Source: Neobacillus driksii (lineage in GTDB: Bacteria; Bacillota; Bacilli; Bacillales; Cytobacillaceae). Taken from it: a DNA stretch of 64,000 bases. Below the pieces are notes generated by a model. It saw only the letters and a program-made list of their open reading frames with translations, made no database searches and was not told the DNA's origin. Of this stretch, positions 18,051 through 26,960 are shown one piece after another (the stretch's first letter is position 1; every line of letters starts with the position of its first letter). The translations under genes were made by a program, and so were the position numbers. Location: positions 1-64,000 of the forward strand of contig NZ_JACCBX010000019.1 in the NCBI RefSeq assembly GCF_013409995.1, given 5' to 3'.

Positions 18051-19550
18051 TCAATGACTCGCTATAATTGAAATCAGTTTATCCTCAATTTTCTTCCCTT
18101 TTGCTTCATCCACTAGATTATTTAACATAATAGAAAATATCATGGTTTGCCCGCTTTTCGTAGTAATATACCCTGATAAAGTACTTACCGTAGAAATAGT
18201 GCCGGTTTTTGCGAATACCTTTCCTTTAACATCCGGACCTTTCATCCGACTTCGTAAGCTGCCGCCTTCCATTTTTCCACTTACTCCTGCAACCGGCAGG
18301 GAATGAAGAAAAGCAGGAAACCACGATTGCTGCTGGACGGCAACTAATAAGTGAGATAGCTGCGCTGCCGGGACTAAATTGACATGTGAAATTCCGGAAC
18401 CATCCCGTAGTACCAATGTTTCCGTGTTAATTCCAAATTTAGCTAACTCTGCTTCCATGACCTCAATACCCTTTTCCCAACTTCCTTCCCCTTTTACCAC
18501 TCTTCCCATTTCTTTTACTAAGGTTTCAGCATGCCCGTTGTTACTCAGTTTCATAAACGGAACAAGTAAATCAGCAAGTTTTATCGAATTATGAGTATGT
18601 ACAGTTTTGGCTTGTGTTGGAGCGGTTCCAGTTTTTACTTTTCCTGAAAGTTGAATGCCTTGTTCTATTAGTGATTGTTTAAAAAGTGCTAACGCATACC
18701 GGGTCGGTTCCCAAACACCCATCCATTCCTTTTCACCTTTTGAAGTAACAGGCAAAGTTCCCGTTATCGTAATCGTGTTTTTGGCGTGCGCTCTTTCATA
18801 GGTTAATTTCTTTTTTCTATCCTTAGCAACCGTTTCCGTTTGATTGATGATTTTTACAAAGTCTGTTTTTGGCAGTACTGTTATACCGGCCTTATCACCT
18901 TCATGATTGCCCGGTTTGACTTCAATCATTACCGAACCCGAATCATAGTCATGGGTCGGTGAAGCCGTTAAGGCGGAAATCTGTGCACCATAGTAGGTTT
19001 GCTCATCACTCCATGGCAGATCGACCGAATAGCGGACATCATCATACCAGGTATCATCACCAATTAAATGACCGGTTATTTTTTGGATCCCCATTGTTTT
19101 AAGTTCGCCTGCCATCTTATCAAAGTCTTCCTTTAGAAGAGTAGGGTCGCCCTTTCCTTTTAAATACAGATTCCCTTGCAGGGTTTTGTTTTTTATGATC
19201 CCGTCCGTGAGTACTTCTGTTTTGAAGGTATAGTTTTCCCCTAGCACCGATAATGCAGCTGCCGCTGTGAAAAGCTTCATATTTGAAGCAGGGCGCAGAC
19301 GGACATCTCCAAAGTGGTCAAAAATCACTTCACCGTTTGTGGCATTCCGTATACTTACACCCGCAATTGCCCCCTGTAAATCGGGGTCCTCATTTAAAAG
19401 TTGATTTAATTGCTGTCCCAAATTGTCCACTGCAAAGACTGGTTGTGTTTGTGGCAGTATTGTAGCTAAGAAACATAGTAAAATGATCAAATTCAATCGT
19501 TTCAGCAAAATTCTTTTCCAACTTTCTCTTTTTTCATAAAGTCTTCCCAA
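18051..19550 (-). CDS. dacC: D-alanyl-D-alanine carboxypeptidase/endopeptidase (PBP4 type, S13)
   Basis: 499-residue secreted penicillin-binding protein of peptidase family S13, trimming peptidoglycan stem peptides outside the membrane. A basic N-terminus and hydrophobic segment (about residues 16-40) form a signal peptide. Active-site motifs are all present: SNMK (PASNMKLFTAAAA), SNN (KLSNNGHAETLVKEMG) and KTG (FAKTGTISTVSTLSGYI). The inserted domain between SxxK and SxN is typical of class C PBPs. Start is TTG 19550 with GAGGAG about 12 nt upstream. In B. subtilis dacC is a late vegetative/stationary-phase gene; regulation here is not visible. Confidence 0.93.
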   Translation of the reverse strand: MGRLYEKRESWKRILLKRLNLIILLCFLATILPQTQPVFAVDNLGQQLNQLLNEDPDLQGAIAGVSIRNATNGEVIFDHFGDVRLRPASNMKLFTAAAALSVLGENYTFKTEVLTDGIIKNKTLQGNLYLKGKGDPTLLKEDFDKMAGELKTMGIQKITGHLIGDDTWYDDVRYSVDLPWSDEQTYYGAQISALTASPTHDYDSGSVMIEVKPGNHEGDKAGITVLPKTDFVKIINQTETVAKDRKKKLTYERAHAKNTITITGTLPVTSKGEKEWMGVWEPTRYALALFKQSLIEQGIQLSGKVKTGTAPTQAKTVHTHNSIKLADLLVPFMKLSNNGHAETLVKEMGRVVKGEGSWEKGIEVMEAELAKFGINTETLVLRDGSGISHVNLVPAAQLSHLLVAVQQQSWFPAFLHSLPVAGVSGKMEGGSLRSRMKGPDVKGKVFAKTGTISTVSTLSGYITTKSGQTMIFSIMLNNLVDEAKGKKIEDKLISIIASH

Positions 19551-19670
19551 AAAACTAAATTTCTCCTCTTCTCAGAGAAAATTTAGTAATATTTTTCGAT
19601 AACGGCGTTTCTGTACCCTATATCAGCGTTAATCAAAATATACGACGATGGCACCAAAAGATAATTCACC

Positions 19671-20936
19671 TTATTTCAACACTACAATATTCCTGCTCAA
19701 ATAAGCCCAATTCTGCGGCGCTGGCAAGCTTATCTGCCAAAAAGTGGTCCCTGACAACTGGTAAACATCAATTAACCGGTATTTTGCTATAAAACTTCTA
19801 CTATCTTCAAACCAAACAACATGTTCCACCCCTGTACTCCAATGCCGATACCAGGGGGACATGGAGCGCTCGTCGAATTGAATCGGCGATCCAGTTGAAA
19901 TCGCTTGGTTTTGGGCTGAAACAACTGACATCGCTCTGGTAGCGTTTGTCCCCACCACCTTGTCATAGCCATAAAGGGCTATCGCAATTTGTAGTTTCCG
20001 AGGATTCATTTGAGTGAGGGAATATTGAACGACCTGCTCGATCCACCAAATAGGAGCAATTGGATCCGGTGGCCCGCCTGGATATCCATAATCAATGGTC
20101 ATCACCGCAACAATATCGGCAATGCTCCCGATGGCAGCATAATCGTATGCTCCAATAATGCGGTTCGTTGGAATATCTTCTGTTTTCGCATGGACATTAA
20201 CATGAAGTATCAACTCCCCCAAAGCATTCTTTAATTCTCTTAAAAATTCATTAAAGTCATTTCGTTGGGGCGGCGGAATAAATTCAAAGTCGATACTAAC
20301 CCCGCCAAACCCTCTCTGCCTGGTCAAATTCACAATGCTGTGTACCAAATTCCTGCGGTAAACCAGATTGGCTAGGACATTACCTACAAGCTCAGGGCTA
20401 AAATCAACTCCTGTAAAATTACGAATCATCAATAGCGGTGTAATGTTCAATTGCTTACTCCGCGTCACTATGGCTGAATCCTCAATCAGGTTGTAGGCAT
20501 ACCCCTCGGATGTAAACGAATACGCTACCACCGCCAAATACGTTAATTGTCCAGCATGTGAATCTAGTAAAGAAAGAACGGCACTCCCGCCGTATGGCAC
20601 TATAAACCCTAATGTGGCTATTCTTAATTTTATCGGTGAAGGAATATGAATCATTTGACCAACGGAAAGTTCATTCGGATTTATGCCGGGATTGGCATCT
20701 AAAATCGACGAAATGTCCGTTCTATACCTCTGGGCTAGTTCCCGAATTTGATCACCCGATTTTATTTGATAGGAGCGGATTGGCAGTTGGCTGTCCGGAA
20801 TGTACAAGGCAAGACCTGGTACAAGCCCGCTGGCAGACGGGAGTCCATTTAGCTCGACAATCGTTTGGATAGGAACGCTATATCTATTTGAAATTTGCCA
20901 CAGACTCTCTCCCACTCCCACCACATGTACACTCAT
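19671..20936 (-). CDS. LysM-GH18 spore cortex hydrolase (SleL/YaaH-like)
   Basis: 421-residue protein with two N-terminal LysM peptidoglycan-binding domains (about residues 3-48 and 53-98) and a glycoside hydrolase 18 barrel. The catalytic strand reads GFGGVSIDFEFIPP, with the acid/base Glu in place, as in SleL N-acetylglucosaminidases that depolymerise cortex during germination. No signal peptide, normal for coat-localised SleL/YaaH. AAGGAG is 10 nt before the ATG at 20936; the upstream GTG at 20945 touches the RBS. Supports a spore-forming host. Confidence 0.92.
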   Translation of the reverse strand: MSVHVVGVGESLWQISNRYSVPIQTIVELNGLPSASGLVPGLALYIPDSQLPIRSYQIKSGDQIRELAQRYRTDISSILDANPGINPNELSVGQMIHIPSPIKLRIATLGFIVPYGGSAVLSLLDSHAGQLTYLAVVAYSFTSEGYAYNLIEDSAIVTRSKQLNITPLLMIRNFTGVDFSPELVGNVLANLVYRRNLVHSIVNLTRQRGFGGVSIDFEFIPPPQRNDFNEFLRELKNALGELILHVNVHAKTEDIPTNRIIGAYDYAAIGSIADIVAVMTIDYGYPGGPPDPIAPIWWIEQVVQYSLTQMNPRKLQIAIALYGYDKVVGTNATRAMSVVSAQNQAISTGSPIQFDERSMSPWYRHWSTGVEHVVWFEDSRSFIAKYRLIDVYQLSGTTFWQISLPAPQNWAYLSRNIVVLK

Positions 20937-21001
20937 ACCACTCACACTCCTTTTTACCTACATCATATGGGAAAACCGCTTAGAATATGGCTCTTTATAT
21001 C

Positions 21002-21037
21002 AAAAAAACGAACTGGGACCAGCCAGTTCGTTCTTCC
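21002..21037 (-). terminator. terminator of the hen1-pnkp operon
   Basis: AACGAACTGG / CCAGTTCGTT perfect 10-bp stem with T7 on the minus strand, 6 bp past the pnkp stop. Confidence 0.9.
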
Positions 21038-21042
21038 ATAAC

Positions 21043-23643
21043 CTATAATCTTGGATCAATTGGTTCCGCTTCTAATGCCAGTATTCCTAACACGCATTCA
21101 TGAACACGTTCCAATGACTCTCTCTTGACGAATCGATTCACAGCTTCGACACCAAGAGAGAATTCCTTTAAAGCATTGCGCTGCTTCTTGCCTGCATTCC
21201 GTTTTTTTAATCGAGTTAAATTTTCAGGAAGCAGATAATCAATCCCATAGATGATATGCAAATACTTGCGGCCTCTGACTTTTATCGCAGGCTGCAGAAG
21301 TTTGCCTTTGTGGCGTGTAATATAAGATTCTGGTTTCACCACAAATCCTTCATGACCATCCTCCGTCATTTCTTCCCACCATTTAATCGCCGCTTTCATC
21401 GACGGTTCATCACTAACAATTCGGTATTCTGTTTCTAAAAACAAACGCGAAATCCCGCTGAATTCTTTATTTTTCTCCATATGCCATGTATGCGGCTTAT
21501 CAAAAAATGTTTCTGAGCTGTGTGCCAATGTATGGAATGGTGCGATTTGAATTCCTTCCATTCCTTCTGTTTCCCAACAGTATTTCTGATACACGTCATT
21601 AAACACTTTGGCATTATCGATTCCTGCATCATTTTCTTGAACCCAACTTAAAACATCCTTCCCACTATCCAGAGCCTGCTGCAGTGAATTCTTTAATTTA
21701 TAACGGTCAAGCAGAGCCATTTCCCCTACATGTGCATATTGGTTTAAAATCAGGTCTTTCGCCTTCAAATTCCAAGGAAGAATTTCTGCGTCAAGTAATA
21801 CGAAGTCCGTATTGTATTTCTCGAAATAACCACTCTTCACTAAATCCTGATTCAGGGCACTGACAACTTTTTCTTGCAGCTCTTTTTGAAAAAATGCCCT
21901 CCCTGTCCGGGTATAAATGGTTCCTAACATTTCTCTGCCAACATACTCCTTGGCAATTTCTTGATTTTTAAATAAAAACAAAATTCCCCTGCTGCCCATA
22001 TGTTTCTTTTCGACAACCATCTTATCGACACCATTTGCTTGATAGTATTCGAACGCCTCTTGTGGGTGCTCAAGGTATTCTTCCAGACCAGACGGTTTTG
22101 GAGTCGGACTCATCGTAGGAGGGAGGTACACGATGTCTTCAAGCGGCAAGGTGAAATGAGATAAGTCATCTAAAGCCGGTTTCACACCATCATCATAAAT
22201 CCTAATCTCGCCGTACTGTTCCGTTAATACCGAATACCCTTCTAAGAATTTCATGATATTCGGTGCTGCCAGTCTCTTCCGTTCCCATTCCTTCAATGGA
22301 TTGTCAGGTACATTCGCATAATCCTGTTTCGCCTTGACCGAAACAAATTGTTTTTCAGGATAACGGTATGCCGTTAAACTGCCGCCGAAAACCACTCCTT
22401 GATCAATATTTAAAGTGTTATTAACCAACAAAGGTTGTGGCTTTGGATCATGTCCCCAAAGTATGAGTTCACTTGATTTATGGGAAACGGTCCAGTCTTT
22501 TCGGATCGGCTTACCACTCTCATCAAGCCCCTCACTATCACCATAGCGGCAAAAATCAGAAATACGGGGCGACTGCTTTCCGATATAATAGTCCTTGATT
22601 CCAGCATGAACAGCTACAACAGCATTAACCCCATTTTTTCGAATAATATAGTGAGATTTCGCTTGTAAGAGTAACTCTTTTATTTGTTCCTTTAACTTCT
22701 CGGCAGTCTCACTACCGAAATTACGCTCATATTCTTCAAATTCAGCAGCAACATTTTCATCACCATGTGCCATTTTTACATTTTTCCCATCGAGCCAGCG
22801 GGCTATTTTCCAGCCGTGATTACTGTCAATCATATAGGCAAGTCCTGCTGGAACATGCTTTTGGAAGAATTGAAGTGTTTCGATGGACCTTGGTCCCCGG
22901 CTCAATACATCACCTAATGAAAGAATTTTCCTTCCTTCTGGGTGGATGAAATACCCTTCATCGTTTTCCTTGTATCCAAGTTTGTTAAGCATTTCAAGGA
23001 ATTCATCCAAACAGCCGTGAATATCCCCGATGAAATCGATTCCAGTTCCAACATCAATATATAATGGATTTTCTAGTCTACTTACATTTACTACTTGAAT
23101 TTCCTCTTCTCCAAGCATATAAACACGGCGATATGGCTTCTTTTTTATGAACCGAAGTGTATTTTTAAAATGTTGATACTGCTGCTTGATGCGATTTCTT
23201 CCCCGAGGTAAAGCTCGCTCCATATCCCGTCTCATCAATTCCGTTTCTGAAATATTCAAGACCAACGCAATCACAGGCACATGATATTCCTTCCCCATCT
23301 GCAGATATTTTTCATGTTCTTCCTCTCGTAAATGGGTTGCGTCGATAAACGTTAACTTATTGAGTTTGCATCGTTTTGAAATAACGTAATCCATGGCCTC
23401 GAATGCGGCACCAGATATTTGCTGGTATTCATAAAATAATGCGTCGCTTTCGTCTTTGGGACGCCCGTTCCAGCTGATAAATTCAATATCGCTGACTAGA
23501 ACGCGAAATTGATCAGAGCTGACTACTTCAGATGGTTGAATCTGCTCTTCTTGTATGAATTGATTTAATAATGTTGTTTTCCCGGTATTAGAGGGTCCGA
23601 CTAACAGGACAATTCCTGCAGGTGGTAAATGAATAGTTGTCAT
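21043..23643 (-). CDS. pnkp: polynucleotide kinase-phosphatase-ligase (bacterial Pnkp)
   Basis: 866-residue three-domain RNA end-healing and sealing enzyme. Kinase: P-loop GPSNTGKTT (residues 16-24). Metallophosphatase: metal-site residues appear retained (Asp207/His209 in GDIHG, Asp245, Asn275, His346, His398), but GDxxDRG reads GDVLSRGP (Ser248 for Asp) and GNHD reads SNHGW. Ligase: KKHMGSRG with the likely AMP-accepting Lys547, then DAEILPWNLKA, EGFVVKPES and QPAIKVRGRKYL. In studied systems the Pnkp ligase needs the N-terminal half of Hen1 to adenylylate. Its ATG overlaps the hen1 stop codon by one base (TAATG), indicating translational coupling. The system repairs RNAs, classically tRNAs, cut by ribotoxins. 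Confidence 0.95.
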   Translation of the reverse strand: MTTIHLPPAGIVLLVGPSNTGKTTLLNQFIQEEQIQPSEVVSSDQFRVLVSDIEFISWNGRPKDESDALFYEYQQISGAAFEAMDYVISKRCKLNKLTFIDATHLREEEHEKYLQMGKEYHVPVIALVLNISETELMRRDMERALPRGRNRIKQQYQHFKNTLRFIKKKPYRRVYMLGEEEIQVVNVSRLENPLYIDVGTGIDFIGDIHGCLDEFLEMLNKLGYKENDEGYFIHPEGRKILSLGDVLSRGPRSIETLQFFQKHVPAGLAYMIDSNHGWKIARWLDGKNVKMAHGDENVAAEFEEYERNFGSETAEKLKEQIKELLLQAKSHYIIRKNGVNAVVAVHAGIKDYYIGKQSPRISDFCRYGDSEGLDESGKPIRKDWTVSHKSSELILWGHDPKPQPLLVNNTLNIDQGVVFGGSLTAYRYPEKQFVSVKAKQDYANVPDNPLKEWERKRLAAPNIMKFLEGYSVLTEQYGEIRIYDDGVKPALDDLSHFTLPLEDIVYLPPTMSPTPKPSGLEEYLEHPQEAFEYYQANGVDKMVVEKKHMGSRGILFLFKNQEIAKEYVGREMLGTIYTRTGRAFFQKELQEKVVSALNQDLVKSGYFEKYNTDFVLLDAEILPWNLKAKDLILNQYAHVGEMALLDRYKLKNSLQQALDSGKDVLSWVQENDAGIDNAKVFNDVYQKYCWETEGMEGIQIAPFHTLAHSSETFFDKPHTWHMEKNKEFSGISRLFLETEYRIVSDEPSMKAAIKWWEEMTEDGHEGFVVKPESYITRHKGKLLQPAIKVRGRKYLHIIYGIDYLLPENLTRLKKRNAGKKQRNALKEFSLGVEAVNRFVKRESLERVHECVLGILALEAEPIDPRL

Positions 23644-24986
23644 TATTCCTCCTCCCTTCGAAAAATAGCCATTTGCGTGGGCTGACCAAATGTTGGATGG
23701 TCTTCACCAATCCCTTGTATATTGACTTGATAAGGACAGTTTTGAGACCATTCTTTCACATTCTCTGCAAATTGTTCTCTCGTCCATTCAAAACGATGGT
23801 CATCATGACGCAATTCCTCTTCCATCTCATAGAGCACATTGTATTCCTGATTTGGCGTTGTCACAATCAGCGTCTTGGGACGATAATCATTTAAGATAAT
23901 ATCAAAAATTTTTGACAGCCTGTCTTCCTCAATATGTTCAATCACTTCACATAAAATGATGATATCTATGTTTTGTAAACGGCTATCATAATAAAACAAT
24001 GAACCTGGCATGGATTGTGGCTTCACATATCCTATTGTCTTCATTACTTGCTCAAATCGTTCCATCGCCTTAATTCGTGCTTTATTCGAAGGCTCTATTG
24101 ATAGAATTTCGTGAACGCCTTCTATAAAACCAAGCTGGACTGAGAGACGGCCTTCCCCAGCACCTAGGTCCACAATTGTTTGTTTGTGGGGCAGCGTTGT
24201 TATATAGTTTACTATGTGTTCATAACGAAGATCATTTAACCTTACTTTTTGGCTCTCATCCTGATTACGGATGTGCGGCTTCTTTTCGTAATATTTTGAT
24301 TGAGATATAAGCGCGTTAAAACGAAGTGCCCGTTTTACAATCAGCTGTTTTAGGGGATGGTTTTCCAGCCACCCTTCACCGTATCGATCGAGTTTCTCAA
24401 TTTCTCTTTCATCTAAAAAATAATGCTTATAGTTATCAATCACAGGTATCAGTATGGATACATGCTTTAATGCATTCTGAATGCTCTGGCTGCCAGATAG
24501 TGTGACAAATCGAGCTGAGCTCTTTTCCTGAATCGTGCTGACTCCACGCTCAATTTCCACCTTGTACCCAATAGGTTCAAACAAATCAGCAATCTCTTCA
24601 TCCTGTAAATCCGTTGCCACTGGACCAAATGCCAACTCCATATCGAATTCGTGTCCTACCCATTTCAGGTATTCTTCATCTGGCTTTCCATTTAAAGCAG
24701 TACCTAGAGCCTTGCGGATGGTGGTGATAAAAAGGCTGCTGACGGCGAACTCGCGGTCATTTATGTAATGAGTGATATCAAATAAGTCTGAGGAGTTTCG
24801 CACTAAATCAATCGGGTCGGGCTTTACATAAATCAAAAACTGAACTTCATCTTTTGTAAAAATAGGATAGACGAGCCGAACCTTGAAGCCTTTCTCATCA
24901 CGCTCATACGGGTTATTCGGGTTCTTTGCGATAAGATAAGAGACTACATCTGCCCCCGATCCCCTTACCGTTAATGATAGCTGCAT
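23643..24986 (-). CDS. hen1: 3'-terminal RNA ribose 2'-O-methyltransferase Hen1
   Basis: 447-residue partner of Pnkp. The N-terminal domain (about 1-240) matches the bacterial Hen1 region that activates the Pnkp ligase. The C-terminal domain is a SAM methyltransferase: VDLGAGEG (272-279) binds SAM, and the Mn2+ site ExxEH (Glu347, Glu350, His351 in CEVIEH) plus the distal His397 in DHRFEW is complete. It marks the 3' end at the cleavage site with a 2'-O-methyl before sealing, making the repaired RNA resistant to re-cleavage. The ribosome site is weak (GAAAGTGAAGTG). A hairpin (25076-25114) and the 52-bp repeat array lie upstream. Confidence 0.95.
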   Translation of the reverse strand: MQLSLTVRGSGADVVSYLIAKNPNNPYERDEKGFKVRLVYPIFTKDEVQFLIYVKPDPIDLVRNSSDLFDITHYINDREFAVSSLFITTIRKALGTALNGKPDEEYLKWVGHEFDMELAFGPVATDLQDEEIADLFEPIGYKVEIERGVSTIQEKSSARFVTLSGSQSIQNALKHVSILIPVIDNYKHYFLDEREIEKLDRYGEGWLENHPLKQLIVKRALRFNALISQSKYYEKKPHIRNQDESQKVRLNDLRYEHIVNYITTLPHKQTIVDLGAGEGRLSVQLGFIEGVHEILSIEPSNKARIKAMERFEQVMKTIGYVKPQSMPGSLFYYDSRLQNIDIIILCEVIEHIEEDRLSKIFDIILNDYRPKTLIVTTPNQEYNVLYEMEEELRHDDHRFEWTREQFAENVKEWSQNCPYQVNIQGIGEDHPTFGQPTQMAIFRREEE

Positions 24987-25075
24987 ACATTACACTTCAC
25001 TTTCTTCTTTACTTTTTACTCTCTATTATCATTTCATTGTAATGGATATTTTAGAAATGATTGTAGATAAAAGTT

Positions 25076-25114
25076 TAAGAGACGTACCTGTATTAGGTTA
25101 CGTCCCTCTCTTGT
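25076..25114 (-). terminator. hairpin upstream of hen1, terminator or attenuator
   Basis: On the minus strand GGGACGTAACC / GGTACGTCTC form an imperfect stem with a TAATACA loop, followed by TTAAACTTTT. It lies 90 nt before hen1 and just after the repeat array, so it could end transcription from the upstream regulator or attenuate read-through into hen1. Confidence 0.5.
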
Positions 25115-25165
25115 AAAAAAGAAATTTTGATGAGCTTTATATTATGTGCAATGACCGTGCAAGGT

Positions 25166-25880
25166 CTTTATTTTACATTTCGGTCATTCCAGACCACCTG
25201 CATTGACCGAAACCACTTTTCAATTTACATTTCGGTCATTCCAGACCTCCTGCATTGACCGAAACCCTTTTCAATTTACGTCCGGGTCACTCCAGATTGA
25301 TTACCTGCATTGACCCAAACCCCTTTTCAATTTACGTTTCGGTCACTCCAGACCTCCTGCAACGACCGAAACCCCTTTTCAATTTACGTTCGGGTCACTC
25401 CAGACTACCTGCATTAACCCAAACCCCTTTTCAATTTGCATTTCGGTCACTCCAGACCTCCTGCAACGACCGAAACCCCTTTTCAATTTGCATTTCGGTC
25501 ACTCCAGACTACCTGCATTGACCGAAACCACTTTTCATATTCCATTTCGGTCACTCCAGACCTCCTGCAACGACCGAAACCCCTTTTCAATTTACGTTCG
25601 GGTCACTCCAGACTACCTGCATTACCCCAAACCCCTTTTCAATTTGCATTTCGGTCACTCCAGACCTCCTGCAACGACCGAAACCCCTTTTCAATTTGCA
25701 TTTCGGTCACTCCAGACTACCTGCATTGACCGAAACCACTTTTCATATTCCATTTCGGTCACTCCAGACCTCCTGCAACGACCGAAACCCCTTTTCAATT
25801 TGCGTTTCGGTCACTCCAGATCTCCTGCAATGACCGAAACCCCATTATATTTCAAATCTCGGTCACTCCAAACCCACTGA
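25166..25880. repeat. 52-bp tandem repeat array with inverted arms
   Basis: About 13 full units plus partial units at both edges. Each unit has a left arm TTTCGGTCA, a core CTCCAGACCTCCTGCA or close variant, a right arm TGACCGAAA, and a linker CCCCTTTTCAATTTGCA. Arms can pair as a 9-bp stem. A variant class (units beginning near 25280, 25386 and 25594) has CGGGTCA on the left and ACCC(A) on the right, a compensatory C-G to G-C flip. Units 5-8 (25380-25587) recur as 25588-25795 with one difference in 208 bp. One unit has a longer core (near 25290). The array abuts the stop codon of the upstream regulator gene. Confidence 0.95.
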
Positions 25881-25881
25881 T

Positions 25882-26925
25882 TTATATCGTACCGATGAAA
25901 TTCAATGAGGAGATATCCTTGGAATCTACGGCACCATCCAAAATTTTCTTAACGTCATTTAATGTATCCTTGAGACTAACTTCCGCTCCTTTAATACCCG
26001 TAAAGTCTTCAGCAACATAGAATGGCTGTGTCAAATATGCCTCTAAACGTTCGCCTCGATGATACGTCTCAATTTCTGAAGCAGGGATACCGTTAATCCC
26101 CTTTACATTTACGAGGGAACGTAGTTCACGGTAGCGGCGTAATAGTTTTTGCGCTTTTTGTTGGATGGTATGGTGGTTTTGATCTAGGTGAGCGCCTTCC
26201 AATACGGAAGATGTAGAGTAGATTGGGTTTACCGCTGGGAATCGATGTCTTGCTGCTAAGTCCATATCAAACTGCCATAATGTTTCAAGCGGTCCATATG
26301 GCAGGTCTTCATCCACTGAGGCCCCTTTTAAATCTAGTAAAAAGGTTGTAACGGACTTGATATCGACATCTTGTAATTTTTCTTGAAGCTCGTAGATTTC
26401 CCCTGTTAAAACATGTGAACGGTCAGCAACAAAAATAATCTCTTTAGTTTTACCTACCACTGACATCTCTTCGAAAGCCTTTTCAATTGACTCAGCAACA
26501 ATCTCTGTATCTTCTAGAATTTCCGCTAACTCTGGGTGATCGTTTTCTGGTTTTAATAATACGGTTGCAAAACCCTCTCTCTTAAAACGGTAAAATAATT
26601 CTGCTAACACAACCAACTGACCCATACCTGGTCGAGCAACAAGCCCAATGGTGCCTCCCTTTACAATTGGCGCAAACAAATCTAAAGTTTTAATTTTCGT
26701 TTCAATCATCTCTACATTCTCCCCTCTTAAAATCAATTCATCTAGACTACATTGTGCTAATTCTGCTAAAGCTACGATCGTACGTACTTCAGAGCGTCCT
26801 ACAGGAATTTTCCCAGTGCATAGGTTTGAAACGGTTGCAGGCCGTAAACCCACTTCCTTTGCAGCACTGGTAAGATTGGGCACCCTTCTTCGCAACAATG
26901 GAACATTCAATCTTATATTTTCCAT
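25882..26925 (-). CDS. HTH DNA-binding protein fused to a degenerate F1-ATPase beta-like domain
   Basis: 347-residue protein. Residues about 15-70 form a helix-turn-helix domain (LTSAAKEVGLRPATVSNL and the following helix). From about residue 75 it follows the F1/V1 ATPase catalytic-subunit pattern: IETKIKTLDLFAPIVKGG, then a P-loop position that reads ARPGMGQL where AtpD has GGAGVGKT, so the Walker Lys and Thr are lost. Later blocks also match AtpD: FPAVNPIYSTSSVLE, KLLRRYREL, LTQPFYVAEDFTGIKG and SLKDTLNDVKKILDG. Probably an oligomeric regulator that no longer hydrolyses ATP. AAGGAGG is 9 nt before ATG 26925. It points toward the repeat array and hen1-pnkp. Confidence 0.85.
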   Translation of the reverse strand: MENIRLNVPLLRRRVPNLTSAAKEVGLRPATVSNLCTGKIPVGRSEVRTIVALAELAQCSLDELILRGENVEMIETKIKTLDLFAPIVKGGTIGLVARPGMGQLVVLAELFYRFKREGFATVLLKPENDHPELAEILEDTEIVAESIEKAFEEMSVVGKTKEIIFVADRSHVLTGEIYELQEKLQDVDIKSVTTFLLDLKGASVDEDLPYGPLETLWQFDMDLAARHRFPAVNPIYSTSSVLEGAHLDQNHHTIQQKAQKLLRRYRELRSLVNVKGINGIPASEIETYHRGERLEAYLTQPFYVAEDFTGIKGAEVSLKDTLNDVKKILDGAVDSKDISSLNFIGTI

Positions 26926-26960
26926 TATTTTCACCTCCTTACTTTATATAGTAAATTATG

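Noticed and set aside
21043-24986. Phage T4-like Pnkp/Rnl anticodon-nuclease immunity cassette
   Set aside because: No PrrC-like nuclease or phage genes nearby; the domain set is the cellular bacterial Pnkp/Hen1 type.
25255-25880. Three overlapping plus-strand ORFs (88, 97 and 130 codons) of repetitive protein
   Set aside because: They are read-through of the 52-bp repeats; 52 is not a multiple of three, so the same DNA appears in all frames, and there is no RBS.
25166-25880. CRISPR array
   Set aside because: Repeat-to-repeat intervals contain no unique spacers; the whole 52-bp unit is conserved, and no cas genes are near.
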